Assembly: GCA_902826155.1 (NCBI GenBank) | Contig: CADEDU010000083.1 | Location: 1-33,525 of the forward strand | Source of the DNA: an uncultured beta proteobacterium | Lineage (GTDB): Bacteria; Pseudomonadota; Gammaproteobacteria; Burkholderiales; SG8-39 | Length of the DNA: 33,525 nt | Direction: 5' to 3' | In this document: positions 1-7,547 of the stretch, in pieces | Numbering within the stretch: position 1 is the first letter of the stretch | How the letters are laid out: the number at the start of each line of letters is the position of its first letter | Translations under genes and position numbers: made by a program | The notes under the pieces: generated by a model | Databases searched by the model: none | Told to the model about the DNA's origin: nothing | What the model saw: only the letters and a program-made list of their open reading frames with translations

Positions 1-55
1 CGAACCGGCGTAGACGGCTTTGCAGGCCGCTGCATGACCACTCTGCCACCCCGCC
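1..55 (-). tRNA. tRNA-Cys (GCA), 3' part cut off by window edge
   Basis: Read on the minus strand from 55, the acceptor strand GGCGGGG is followed by TG, a D-arm with AGTGGTCAT, and an anticodon stem GCGGC/GCCGT that encloses the loop CTGCAAA. The anticodon is therefore GCA (Cys). The T-arm begins with GCCGGTTCG and runs off the left edge, so the T-loop end, the 3' acceptor strand and any CCA are not visible. It lies just downstream of tRNA-Gly but is separated from it by an intrinsic terminator, so it probably has its own promoter. I could not identify that promoter. Confidence 0.9.
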
Positions 56-138
56 CGCTGCGGCCACGGCGTTGCACCGCGACCCGACTTGCTAGCTTGC
101 GCACACCGTTGCCGCGCGCGCTGATCTTTTTTCGATCG

Positions 139-183
139 GAAAACTAAAAACGGAAGGCTCTGATGCGTTGCGCGCCTTCCGTT
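139..183 (-). terminator. Rho-independent terminator after tRNA-Gly
   Basis: On the minus strand the arms AACGGAAGGC and GCCTTCCGTT (plus positions 174-183 and 149-158) form a 10-bp stem with a 15-nt loop. The second arm runs directly into a T-rich tract (TTTTTAGTTTTC, plus 139-150). This is a classic intrinsic terminator for the uvrC-pgsA-tRNA-Gly transcript and lies between tRNA-Gly and tRNA-Cys. Confidence 0.85.
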
Positions 184-193
184 CGAGGAATTC

Positions 194-269
194 TGGAGCG
201 GGAAACGAGTCTCGAACTCGCGACCTCAACCTTGGCAAGGTTGCGCTCTACCAACTGAGCTATTCCCGC
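194..269 (-). tRNA. tRNA-Gly (GCC)
   Basis: A complete 76-nt cloverleaf is visible on the minus strand. The acceptor GCGGGAA pairs with TTCCCGC, the D-arm is GCTC/GAGC around AGTTGGTA, and the anticodon stem CAACC/GGTTG encloses TTGCCAA, giving anticodon GCC. The T-arm has the GTTCGAGAC loop. The 3' end TCCA (discriminator plus CCA) is encoded in the DNA. It follows pgsA by 82 bp on the same strand and is probably the last gene of that transcript. Confidence 0.97.
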
Positions 270-351
270 AAGCGAGGCGCGATTATAGCCGCGCGCGTTC
301 TCTGCCGACAAGGGCCTCCCGGGCCGATCGGCTGACCGAATCTCCGGAAAA

Positions 352-918
352 TCAAGGGCTTCGCAGCCCAGGCAAGGCCAGTTTCAGGTAATAGAACATC
401 GAGGCAAGCGTGAGCACGGCCGCCAGGTACAGCAGCCATTGGCCTGCTACCTGCGTCGACAGGCCCGGGACGATGGGCGCGTGGTACAGCAGCATCGGGA
501 TCGCGACCATCTGCGCCACGGTCTTGAGCTTGCCCAACATGTTCACCGCGACGTTACGGCTCCGTCCTAGCTTCGCCATCCATTCGCGCAATGCCGAGAT
601 CGCGATTTCGCGGCCGATGATGATCATCGCGACCCAGCCTTCGGCGCGCGACAGTTGCACGAGCACGATGAGCGCAGCGGCAACCATCAGCTTGTCGGCC
701 ACCGGATCGAGAAACGCACCGAAGGCGGAGGTCTGATTGAGCTTGCGCGCCAGATAGCCGTCGGCCCAATCGGTGAGCGCCGCGCCGATGAACAATACCG
801 TCGACGCCACGTTCTTGCCGAACGGCGTTAGCCAGGTGTCGGGCAGGTAATACACGCCGACGATCAGCGGGATCATGATGATCCGCAGCCAGGTCAGTGC
901 GTTGGGTAGATTGAACAC
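352..918 (-). CDS. pgsA: CDP-diacylglycerol--glycerol-3-phosphate 3-phosphatidyltransferase
   Basis: This integral inner-membrane enzyme makes phosphatidylglycerophosphate from CDP-diacylglycerol and glycerol 3-phosphate, the first committed step to phosphatidylglycerol and cardiolipin. The 188-residue product has the full CDP-alcohol phosphatidyltransferase signature D-x2-D-G-x2-A-R-x8-G-x3-D-x3-D at residues 50-75 (Asp50, Asp53, Asp71 and Asp75 as the metal and substrate ligands). Hydrophobic segments lie near 8-25, 37-50, 78-90, 92-110, 128-145 and 158-182. The length is normal for PgsA. It starts 9 nt after the uvrC stop, an arrangement common in proteobacteria, so the two are probably co-transcribed. 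The signature alone would also fit other CDP-alcohol transferases; the uvrC/tRNA-Gly context favours PgsA. Confidence 0.95.
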   Translation of the reverse strand: MFNLPNALTWLRIIMIPLIVGVYYLPDTWLTPFGKNVASTVLFIGAALTDWADGYLARKLNQTSAFGAFLDPVADKLMVAAALIVLVQLSRAEGWVAMIIIGREIAISALREWMAKLGRSRNVAVNMLGKLKTVAQMVAIPMLLYHAPIVPGLSTQVAGQWLLYLAAVLTLASMFYYLKLALPGLRSP

Positions 919-927
919 GATCGCGAC

Positions 928-2736
928 TCAGTGCAGCGTGTGATAGATCCGTTCGGCGAGTTTGCGGCTGATGCCCGTAACCTGCGCGAGGTCCTCGACG
1001 CTGGCGGCCGACAGTCCGCGCAACCCGCCGAATCGCTCGAGCAACTGCCGCCGCCGTTTCGCGCCTACGCCCGGGATCTCCTCGAGTGACGAGGTGCTGC
1101 GCGCCTTGCCGCGGCGCGCGCGATGGCCGGTGATAGCGAACCGATGCGCTTCGTCGCGGATCTGCTGGATCAGATGCAATGCGGGCGCGTCCGCGCCCAG
1201 TACCATCGCCTGCGCCGCACCCGGCATGATGATCTCCTCCATACCGGCCTTGCGTTCCGGCCCCTTCGCGACACCAAGCAGCGCAACGTCGGCCATGCCC
1301 AGTTCGGACAGCGCCTCCGTCGCCGCACTCACCTGCCCCTTTCCGCCGTCGATCAGGATCAGATCGGGCATCACGCCGTCTTCCCGCGAGATGCGTTCGT
1401 AGCGGCGCGTCAGCGCCTGACGCATGGCGGCATAGTCGTCGCCAGGCTCGATGCCGGTGATGTTGTAACGGCGATATTCGCTGTTGCGCATGGACAGCCG
1501 ATCATAGACGACACAGGAGGCGACTGTCGCCTCGCCCTGGGTATGGCTGACGTCGAAGCACTCGATGCGTTGCGCCGACTCGGGCAAACCGAATGCGTCG
1601 CGCAACGCCTCGATCCGATCCTGCTGGGTCGAGTTCTCGCGCAACCGCTGCTGCAGCGCCAGCGCCGCGTTGCGTGCCGCCATTTCCAGCCAGACGCGGC
1701 GCTCAGCGGTGGGCCGTGAAGAGATCTGCACAGCACGGCCGCACTGTTCACTGAGCGCAGGGCCGATCTCATCGACATCAATCTCTTCGCTGGTGAGCAG
1801 CAATCCGGGCACCGGCGCGCGGGTGTAGTGCTGCGCAATGAAGGCCTCCGCGACGTCCCTCAAGGCGTGCTCCTCGGCGTGTTGCGGAAAGAAGCTCTTG
1901 TCGCCGAGGTACCGGCCATTGCGCACCATGACCAGGTTCACGCACGTCATCCCGCCCTCGCGCGCGCACGCGATGGCGTCGGCATCGAGCGCGATCGCGG
2001 TATCGACGAATTGGCGCTCCTGCATGCGAGAGAGCGTCTTGATCTGGTCACGGAACACTGCGGCCTCTTCGAACTCCAGCCGGTCCGAGGCCGCCTGCAT
2101 GCGCTCGCTCAGCGCCTTGACCACGTCGTCTTCCTTGCCGCGCAGAAACAGCTTGGCGTTGTGCACGTCGGTGGCGTAGGACTCCTTCGAGATCAATTCC
2201 ACACACGGCCCCGAACAGCGGCGAATCTGATGCAGCAGGCATGGGCGCGAGCGATTCTCGAAGACCGAATCCTCGCAGGTGCGTAGCCGGAACGCCTTCT
2301 GCAACAGTTGGATGCTCTCGCGTACTGCCCACGCGCTCGGATACGGACCGAAATACGCGTTCTCGGCATCCAGCGGGCCGCGGTGAAAACCGATCCGCGG
2401 GAACGACTGTCCGGTGATCTCCAGGTAGGGATACGACTTGTCGTCGCGAAACAGGATGTTGTAGCGCGGGTTCAGCGACTTGATCAGGTTGTTCTCGAGG
2501 ATGAGTGCCTCACCCTCGGATCGCGTGACGGTCAGTTCAACGGCAGCCACCTGCGTGAGCATCATCCGCGTGCGCGGGCCCTGATCGCTCTTCTGGAAGT
2601 AGGAGCTGACGCGCTTCTTGAGATCGCGCGCCTTGCCAACGTAGAGCACTTCGCCGTGCGCACCCAGCATGCGGTAGACGCCCGGCAGGTTGGGCAGGGT
2701 GGCAATCAGGCTGGCACTGTCGAAGTCGCTTGCCAT
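928..2736 (-). CDS. uvrC: UvrABC system protein C (excision nuclease subunit)
   Basis: UvrC makes the two incisions on either side of a lesion once UvrB is loaded, in nucleotide excision repair. The 602-residue product has an N-terminal GIY-YIG nuclease domain (about 18-95, with GVY at 19-21 and YVGKARDLKKR at 32-42), a UVR motif that binds UvrB (about 205-240), an RNase H-like second nuclease core, and two helix-hairpin-helix motifs at the C-terminus (IPGVGAKRRRQLLERFGG and the following repeat). Cys154, Cys166, Cys174 and Cys178 match the positions of the Fe-S cluster ligands reported for E. coli UvrC. The frame is open to 2841, but the ATG at 2736 gives the normal N-terminus and makes the cysteine numbering agree, so I chose it. 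It overlaps nothing and is followed closely by pgsA. Confidence 0.95.
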   Translation of the reverse strand: MASDFDSASLIATLPNLPGVYRMLGAHGEVLYVGKARDLKKRVSSYFQKSDQGPRTRMMLTQVAAVELTVTRSEGEALILENNLIKSLNPRYNILFRDDKSYPYLEITGQSFPRIGFHRGPLDAENAYFGPYPSAWAVRESIQLLQKAFRLRTCEDSVFENRSRPCLLHQIRRCSGPCVELISKESYATDVHNAKLFLRGKEDDVVKALSERMQAASDRLEFEEAAVFRDQIKTLSRMQERQFVDTAIALDADAIACAREGGMTCVNLVMVRNGRYLGDKSFFPQHAEEHALRDVAEAFIAQHYTRAPVPGLLLTSEEIDVDEIGPALSEQCGRAVQISSRPTAERRVWLEMAARNAALALQQRLRENSTQQDRIEALRDAFGLPESAQRIECFDVSHTQGEATVASCVVYDRLSMRNSEYRRYNITGIEPGDDYAAMRQALTRRYERISREDGVMPDLILIDGGKGQVSAATEALSELGMADVALLGVAKGPERKAGMEEIIMPGAAQAMVLGADAPALHLIQQIRDEAHRFAITGHRARRGKARSTSSLEEIPGVGAKRRRQLLERFGGLRGLSAASVEDLAQVTGISRKLAERIYHTLH

Positions 2737-2852
2737 CTCGGGTATCGGCGCCGCTTGCCGCGCTATTGCCGCCCGATCGAAGGACCGCTGGTGCCGCCTC
2801 GATGCGTCACCGATCCAAATCGCTTCAACGGCAACTCGCACGCACCTTGCGG

Positions 2853-2858
2853 TAAAAT
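2853..2858 (+). promoter_or_regulatory. Possible -10 element for efp
   Basis: TAAAAT sits 108 nt upstream of the efp start, between the divergent uvrC and efp genes. No convincing -35 hexamer lies 16-18 nt upstream, so the support is weak. A similar TAAAAT occurs upstream of the aminotransferase gene at 32068. Confidence 0.3.
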
Positions 2859-2965
2859 CGCCGGCTTTTCTTGATTCCTTGTCGATTCGCTTCCGGATCG
2901 ATTCGCGTTCGGCCGAAACCCCATGCGGTGCCGGCCGGTTCCCCTAGTTTGATTGGACGATTGTC

Positions 2966-3532
2966 ATGGCGAAAGTTCTCGCGACGGAAATTCGTGTCGG
3001 AAACCTGCTCGAGTGGGACAAGCGCGTCTGGCGGGTCTTGAAATCCTATCACGTGCATGTCGGTGGACGCGGCGGCGCGTTCATGCAGGTCGAGATGAAG
3101 GATATCGAGAGCGGCACCAAGACCAACCAGCGCATCCGCACTGAAGACAAGGTCGAGCGCGCGTTCGTCGAGCCGCGCGAAATGCAGTTCCTGTACCAGG
3201 ATGGCGAGGGCTACGTGTTCATGGACAAAGACACGTACGATCAGATGACGCTCAACGCCGATCAGCTCGAAGGGCAAGCCGGGTATCTGCTGCCCAACAC
3301 CGACATCCAGATCAATTTCTACAACGAGCGCCCGATCGGCGTCGAACTGCCACCGAGCGTCGTGCTCGCTGTCACCGAGACCGATCCGAACATCCGCAAT
3401 TCCACGGTCACCACCTCGTTCAAGCCCGCGAAGATGGAAACCGGCATCACCGTGATGGTTCCGCCATTCATCGAGACCGGCGAGAAGATCAAGGTCAACA
3501 CCAACGACGGCTCGTACATCGAGCGCGCCTGA
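2966..3532 (+). CDS. efp: Elongation factor P, alphaproteobacterial-like type
   Basis: EF-P binds the ribosome between the P and E sites and relieves stalling at consecutive prolines. The 188-residue product has the three beta-barrel domains of the family at normal length: a KOW-like N domain (1-63) and two OB folds, ending in the conserved GSYIERA. The loop tip that carries the modified residue reads GGRGGAF, with Arg35 at the place of E. coli Lys34. The body (VERAFVE, FLYQDGEGYVFMD, VAVTETDPN-like segment, MVPPFIETGEKI) resembles alphaproteobacterial EF-P. It lacks the SGRNAA loop of the rhamnosylated EF-P usual in betaproteobacteria. No EarP, EpmA or EpmB gene is nearby. The gene stands alone on the plus strand, divergent from uvrC and convergent with nagZ. 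The ATG gives the standard N-terminus. Confidence 0.95.
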   Translation: MAKVLATEIRVGNLLEWDKRVWRVLKSYHVHVGGRGGAFMQVEMKDIESGTKTNQRIRTEDKVERAFVEPREMQFLYQDGEGYVFMDKDTYDQMTLNADQLEGQAGYLLPNTDIQINFYNERPIGVELPPSVVLAVTETDPNIRNSTVTTSFKPAKMETGITVMVPPFIETGEKIKVNTNDGSYIERA

Positions 3533-3555
3533 CCCGGCACCAAGGGTGGAACGGT

Positions 3556-3584
3556 CGATCGGGAAGCGCTGCGCGACCCGATCG
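3556..3584. terminator. Hairpin between convergent efp and nagZ
   Basis: A perfect 8-bp inverted repeat, CGATCGGG (3556-3563) and CCCGATCG (3577-3584), has a 13-nt G+C-rich loop. It lies 23 nt after the efp stop and 38 nt after the nagZ stop on the other strand. No T-tract follows on either strand, so intrinsic termination is uncertain, but position and symmetry fit a shared transcript-end structure. Confidence 0.4.
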
Positions 3585-3622
3585 GTATCCGTGCGCGTGT
3601 CGAGCGTAGCGTGCGCAGGACT

Positions 3623-4672
3623 TCAAACAACGAAGGATTGCGCGAACACCCGTCGGGCCACCGCGTAGTCGTCGGTTGATCCCCTTCCCCGACGCGTTCC
3701 TGCCTGCGGCCGCACGAGCGCCACCCGCGACGGATCGAGCTTCGCCTCGCCCAGACCATCGAGCACGGTCTGCGCCGCCTTGGGTGCATTGCAGACGAGC
3801 ACCACGTCGCATCCTGCCGTCAACGCAGCACGGGCCCGATCGACTGGCCCCCCGGCGACCGATGCGCCTTCCATCGACAGGTCGTCGCTGAACACCATGC
3901 CTCGAAAGCCCAGCTCGCCGCGCAGCACGTCTTGCAGCCAGCGTGCGGAGAATCCCGCCGGCTGCGAGTCGAATTGGCGATAGATCACGTGTGCCGGCAT
4001 GACCGCCGCCAGGCCTGCAGGGATGGTGGATCGATAGGGAGCGAGGTCCTGCTCCCAGATCGTGCGCAGCGGGCGGTCGTCGATCGGCACTTCGTGGTGT
4101 GAGTCGGCGCGAACATAGCCGTGTCCCGGGAAATGCTTGCCCACAGCGCCCATGCCCGCCGCGCGCATACCGGCCACCAGCTGACCAGCCAGCACCGCCA
4201 CCACCCGTGGATCCGCATGAAACGCGCGATCGCCCACCACGCTCGATCCACCGAAATCGATGTCGAGCACCGGCGCGAAGGTCATATCCACGCCGTGGGC
4301 GCGCAGCTCGCTTGCGATGATCGTTCCCGCGGCGTGCGCAGCGGCTTCGGCGCGACCCGGTGAGCGTTCATGTAGCGCCCCGAGCGTGCGCATCGGCGGT
4401 ATGCGAGTGAACCCCACGGTGAAGCGTTGCACTCGTCCGCCCTCGTGGTCGACCGCTATCAGCAGCTTTGGCGTGCGAATGCCATGGATCTCATCGGTGA
4501 GTGCGCGCAGCTGCCGGGGCGATTCGAAATTTCGGGCAAAGAGAATCACGCCCCCGACGAGCGGGTGCCGCAACATCTCGCGCTCACTCGATTCCAGGGA
4601 CAGTCCGGCAATATCGATCATCACCGGCCCAAGCGACAGATCGAGGGGTCTCAGCACGCTAGCCAACGACAT
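3623..4672 (-). CDS. nagZ: Beta-N-acetylhexosaminidase (cytoplasmic, cell-wall recycling)
   Basis: NagZ removes the non-reducing GlcNAc from 1,6-anhydro-muropeptides in the cytoplasm during peptidoglycan recycling. The 349-residue product is a single-domain glycoside hydrolase family 3 protein of normal length without a signal peptide. Key motifs are VDHEGGRVQRF (74-84), the mobile catalytic loop KHFPGHG-x4-DSH (179-192, His/Asp acid-base pair) and the nucleophile loop FSDDLSMEG (261-269, Asp263). The start gives the GPVMIDIAG N-terminus typical of the family. The gene overlaps the end of acpS by 14 nt and is the last gene of the long minus-strand run, as in other proteobacteria. The C-terminal tail after about residue 320 (RPQAGTRRGRGSTDDY) is poorly conserved. 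Confidence 0.95.
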   Translation of the reverse strand: MSLASVLRPLDLSLGPVMIDIAGLSLESSEREMLRHPLVGGVILFARNFESPRQLRALTDEIHGIRTPKLLIAVDHEGGRVQRFTVGFTRIPPMRTLGALHERSPGRAEAAAHAAGTIIASELRAHGVDMTFAPVLDIDFGGSSVVGDRAFHADPRVVAVLAGQLVAGMRAAGMGAVGKHFPGHGYVRADSHHEVPIDDRPLRTIWEQDLAPYRSTIPAGLAAVMPAHVIYRQFDSQPAGFSARWLQDVLRGELGFRGMVFSDDLSMEGASVAGGPVDRARAALTAGCDVVLVCNAPKAAQTVLDGLGEAKLDPSRVALVRPQAGTRRGRGSTDDYAVARRVFAQSFVV

Positions 4673-5048
4673 CTCCTTCGAGCACGACGAATGCGCATGC
4701 CATCGAGCGCTCGTCAGTGATGGTGAGGTGGATATTGCGAACGCCGCGCCGTTCCACGAAAGCCTGCAGCGCCTCGGACAGGTCGAAGTATGGCGCGCCC
4801 GAGGATCGATTCAACACGCCGACGTTGTGCCAGTTCATCGGCGCACGGATTCCCACGCCGAGGGCCTTGGACAGCGCTTCTTTCGCGGCGAAGCGCTTCG
4901 CGACGTATCCAGCGCGATTGGCGTGCTTGAGATAGCGCCGGAATTCAGCCTCGACCAACACGCGCTGCGCGAAACGGTCGCCGTGTCGCTCGATCGCTCG
5001 GGCGATGCGGTCCACTTCGCACAGATCGGTGCCGATGCCGACGATCAT
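4659..5048 (-). CDS. acpS: Holo-[acyl-carrier-protein] synthase
   Basis: AcpS transfers 4'-phosphopantetheine from CoA to the conserved serine of acyl carrier protein; the target acpP lies about 12 kb away in this window. The 129-residue product starts with the family N-terminus MIVGIGTDL and has the Mg/CoA-binding residues Asp8 and Glu57, the latter in RFAAKEALSKALG. The frame also opens at a GTG at 5081. I prefer the ATG at 5048 because AcpS proteins begin at this MI-x-GIGTD sequence and the extra 11 residues look unrelated. Its ATG overlaps the stop of a 29-codon ORF (ATGA), and its end overlaps nagZ by 14 nt, suggesting translational coupling. pdxJ, the usual upstream neighbour, is missing. 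Confidence 0.94.
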   Translation of the reverse strand: MIVGIGTDLCEVDRIARAIERHGDRFAQRVLVEAEFRRYLKHANRAGYVAKRFAAKEALSKALGVGIRAPMNWHNVGVLNRSSGAPYFDLSEALQAFVERRGVRNIHLTITDERSMACAFVVLEGDVVG

Positions 5049-5134
5049 CGAACTGGCAGCGCCGGACGGAGAAATCGGCACAAAGGATGAACGCGATCGC
5101 GCCGGATGTATCGATCGGGCATGAGTGACAGCAT
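5045..5134 (-). CDS. Possible micro-ORF between recO and acpS
   Basis: An ATG at 5134 opens a 29-codon frame (starting MLSLMPDRYIRRDR, Arg-rich) that fills almost all of the recO-acpS gap. Its TGA shares an ATGA overlap with the acpS start. A purine-rich AGAGGA lies 10 nt upstream of the ATG and partly in the recO stop region. I recognise no homologue. It could be a coupling peptide that carries ribosomes from recO to acpS, or chance. The gap is short and the codon usage is not decisive. Confidence 0.25.
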   Translation of the reverse strand: MLSLMPDRYIRRDRVHPLCRFLRPALPVR

Positions 5135-5147
5135 CAGCGGCGATCCT

Positions 5148-5864
5148 CTAAAGATTCTGCAGATCGCGAAAGACCTGACGGGTCAGCATCGGGCGATGTT
5201 CCAGGCGATGGTTGATCAGCATGCGCATGAGCTGCTTGGCCTCGTTCTGGGAGCGCGGATCGGCATAATCGTCGCCCTCCAGATCGATCAGCGTCTTGCC
5301 GTGAATGCATAGCCCGTCCTCGCTCGCTTGGGCCACCGAAGCCCCTTCCTCGGGCGCGTAAGTATAGAGAGCCTCGGGCCGGATCTCCTCGCCGGAACGG
5401 GTCGAGCGCAACCGCATCGCGTAGCCCAGCTCGAGCAGCAGCCGCTTCTCGAACCAGCGCAGGCAAGGTCCGGATGGCCTGCCTTCGGCCAGGCGCTCGA
5501 TCGCACGCGAGTAGTGATCGAACAGCGTCTCGTGCGGATCGTCGCGCGCGATCAGTCGCAACAGCAACTCGTTCAGATAGAACCCGCATAGCAGCGCCTC
5601 GCCCTGCAACGCCCGATGCCCGCCCAGCCACTCGGCCCGCATCAACGTCTTGACCTCACCTCGCCCCGACCACGACAGCGCGAGCAGCTGGAATGCGCCA
5701 AGCAGGCCCCGGATGGCGCTCCGTGGACGGCGAGCCCCCTTGGCGAGCAGCACGATCCGGCCGTATGCACGCGTGAACGTCTCGACGATGAGGCTCGTCT
5801 CGGAAAACGGATAGCTGTGCAGCACGAAACCGAGCTGATCATCGGCACGTTGTCGCTCGGCCAT
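5148..5864 (-). CDS. recO: DNA repair protein RecO
   Basis: RecO helps RecR load RecA onto SSB-coated single-stranded DNA in the RecFOR pathway of gap repair. The 238-residue product has the N-terminal OB-fold (about 8-85, with LHSYPFSETSLIVETFTR and AKGARRPRS) and the alpha-helical C-terminal domain (YLNELLLRLIARDDPHETLF, then FEKRLLLELGYA). The Cys4 zinc site seen in some RecO proteins is absent, as in many proteobacteria. It begins 3 nt after the era stop, in the conserved rnc-era-recO order. Length is normal. Confidence 0.93.
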   Translation of the reverse strand: MAERQRADDQLGFVLHSYPFSETSLIVETFTRAYGRIVLLAKGARRPRSAIRGLLGAFQLLALSWSGRGEVKTLMRAEWLGGHRALQGEALLCGFYLNELLLRLIARDDPHETLFDHYSRAIERLAEGRPSGPCLRWFEKRLLLELGYAMRLRSTRSGEEIRPEALYTYAPEEGASVAQASEDGLCIHGKTLIDLEGDDYADPRSQNEAKQLMRMLINHRLEHRPMLTRQVFRDLQNL

Positions 5865-5867
5865 GTC

Positions 5868-6749
5868 CTATTCGATTCCCAGGCGCTTCAGCTCGCCGGC
5901 TCGCTCGGCCCATCCGGGTCGCGGCTTCACCCACACCTCGAGAAACACCTTCCCGCCGAACAGCTTCTCCATGTCGCGGCGCGCGGCCGTGGCGATGCCC
6001 TTCAGGCGCTCGCCTTTGTCACCGACGATCATCGATTTGTGGCTGGCCTTGTCGACAAATATCGTCGCGGCGATCCGGCGCAGCGCGCCGTCCTGCTTGA
6101 ACGAGTCGATCGCCACCGCAGCGCCGTACGGTATCTCCTCGTGCATCGACCGGAACAGCTTCTCGCGAATCATCTCCGCGGCGAAGAAGCGCTCGTCTCG
6201 GTCGGTCATCGCTTCGGCGTCGTGCATGAACGGCTGCTCTGGCAGCAGCCGCTCGATAACGCGCAACAGCTCGCTGGTATTGGCGCTTGTCTTGGCACTG
6301 AACGGAACGATCTCTCGATCAGGGAACGCTTCGGCGATCCGGCGCAGATACGGCAGCATCTTCGCCGGATCGGCAACCCGGTCGGCCTTGCTCACGCCCA
6401 ACACGACGTTTCGAGCATCGCCGAGCGCGCGAGCCACTACTCGGTCCTCGTCCGTGATCTCCCCGGCGGCGACCACATGAACGACAACGTCGACGTCGGC
6501 AAGCGCACGCTTGACAGCTTGGTTAAGAGACCGGTTGAGCGCGCCGCCGTGACGCGTCTGAAATCCTGGCGTGTCGACGAAAACGAACTGGGTGCCGCCA
6601 TCGGTACGAATGCCGCGAATCGTGTGTCGCGTCGTCTGCGGCTTGGAAGAAGTGATGCTGAGCTTGGCGCCGACCAGGCGATTAAGCAGCGTCGACTTGC
6701 CCACGTTAGGCCGGCCGACGATCGCGACGATTCCGCAGCGTGTGGTCAT
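5868..6749 (-). CDS. era: GTPase Era (16S rRNA-binding)
   Basis: Era is an essential GTPase that binds the 3' end of 16S rRNA and helps mature the 30S subunit. The 293-residue product has the G domain with G1 GRPNVGKST (12-20), a switch I region around KPQTTRHTIRG (G2), G3 DTPGF (59-63) and G5 SAKT. The C-terminal KH domain has GDKGERLKGI and WVKPRPGW. The G4 motif, normally NKxD, reads SKAD at 120-123, which is unusual. The ATG overlaps the rnc stop by one base (TGATG), and era stops 3 nt before recO. Membership is certain; whether the Asn-to-Ser change affects guanine binding is unknown. Confidence 0.96.
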   Translation of the reverse strand: MTTRCGIVAIVGRPNVGKSTLLNRLVGAKLSITSSKPQTTRHTIRGIRTDGGTQFVFVDTPGFQTRHGGALNRSLNQAVKRALADVDVVVHVVAAGEITDEDRVVARALGDARNVVLGVSKADRVADPAKMLPYLRRIAEAFPDREIVPFSAKTSANTSELLRVIERLLPEQPFMHDAEAMTDRDERFFAAEMIREKLFRSMHEEIPYGAAVAIDSFKQDGALRRIAATIFVDKASHKSMIVGDKGERLKGIATAARRDMEKLFGGKVFLEVWVKPRPGWAERAGELKRLGIE

Positions 6750-7432
6750 CAGCCGGCTCTGGCCAGCGCCGCGCGCGCTGCCGCCTGTTCGGCCGTTCGC
6801 CGGCTCGACCCGACACCGATCGTCTCGACCGATAGACCCTCGATTGTGCAGCGAACCTCGAACGTCTGGTCGTGCGCCGCGCCATGAATCATGATGACTT
6901 CGTAGATCGGCAGAGGCATGCGCCTGCCCTGCAGATATTCCTGCAGCGCCGTCTTCGGATCCTTGTCTTGTGCCAGCTCCGCGAGGCCGGCGAACTGCAG
7001 CTCGAACTGGTGCACCACCGCGTGACGCGCAGCCTCGAATCCCGACTCGAGGAAGATCGCCCCGATCAACGCCTCGAGGGCATCGGCCAGGATCGAGGGC
7101 CGGCGGAACCCGCCACTCTTCAGTTCCCCTTCACCAAGGCGAAGCAGCGCACCGAGGTCCAGTGCCTGCGCCACCTCGTGCAGGCTTTGCTCTCGAACCA
7201 GCTTGGCGCGCAACCGCGAGAGTTCGCCTTCGCGCAGCTTCGGGTAGCGGGTGAACAGCTCGGCAGCGACGATGCAATTGAGTACGCCATCACCGAGGAA
7301 CTCGAGCCGCTCGTTGTGCGGGGACCCGAAGCTTCGATGGGTCAGCGCCTGGCGCAGCAGCGCCGTATCGGCGAATTGATACGAAAGGCTGGATTGCAGT
7401 TCGGCAAGGCGGGCGGCGTGGTCATGCGGCAT
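6749..7432 (-). CDS. rnc: Ribonuclease III
   Basis: RNase III cuts double-stranded RNA, including 16S/23S precursors and structured mRNA leaders. The 227-residue product has the signature NERLEFLGD (40-48). The acidic catalytic residues are Glu44, Asp48, Asp117 and Glu120 (equivalents of E. coli Glu41, Asp45, Asp114 and Glu117). A C-terminal double-stranded RNA-binding domain runs from about 155 to 226 (DPKTALQEYLQGRR to the Ala-rich end). It lies between the DUF4845 gene and era and shares a base with the era start codon. Confidence 0.97.
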   Translation of the reverse strand: MPHDHAARLAELQSSLSYQFADTALLRQALTHRSFGSPHNERLEFLGDGVLNCIVAAELFTRYPKLREGELSRLRAKLVREQSLHEVAQALDLGALLRLGEGELKSGGFRRPSILADALEALIGAIFLESGFEAARHAVVHQFELQFAGLAELAQDKDPKTALQEYLQGRRMPLPIYEVIMIHGAAHDQTFEVRCTIEGLSVETIGVGSSRRTAEQAAARAALARAG

Positions 7433-7547
7433 CCCGCCATTCTAGTGCCCTCGCTCGCCACGGCGGGGGCCGCTAGCGGTTCAGTCCGTCGACCGTGCCG
7501 AGTCGTCTTTGATCGAAGTCAAGCGGCCGGAAGCCTGTACAAGAGCA

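Noticed and set aside
5616..6887. Plus-strand frame of 423 codons across recO, era and rnc
   Set aside because: It is antisense to three well-identified genes and its product has no recognisable domain. The same holds for the plus-strand frame 16837-18108 and the minus-strand frame 32165-33403.
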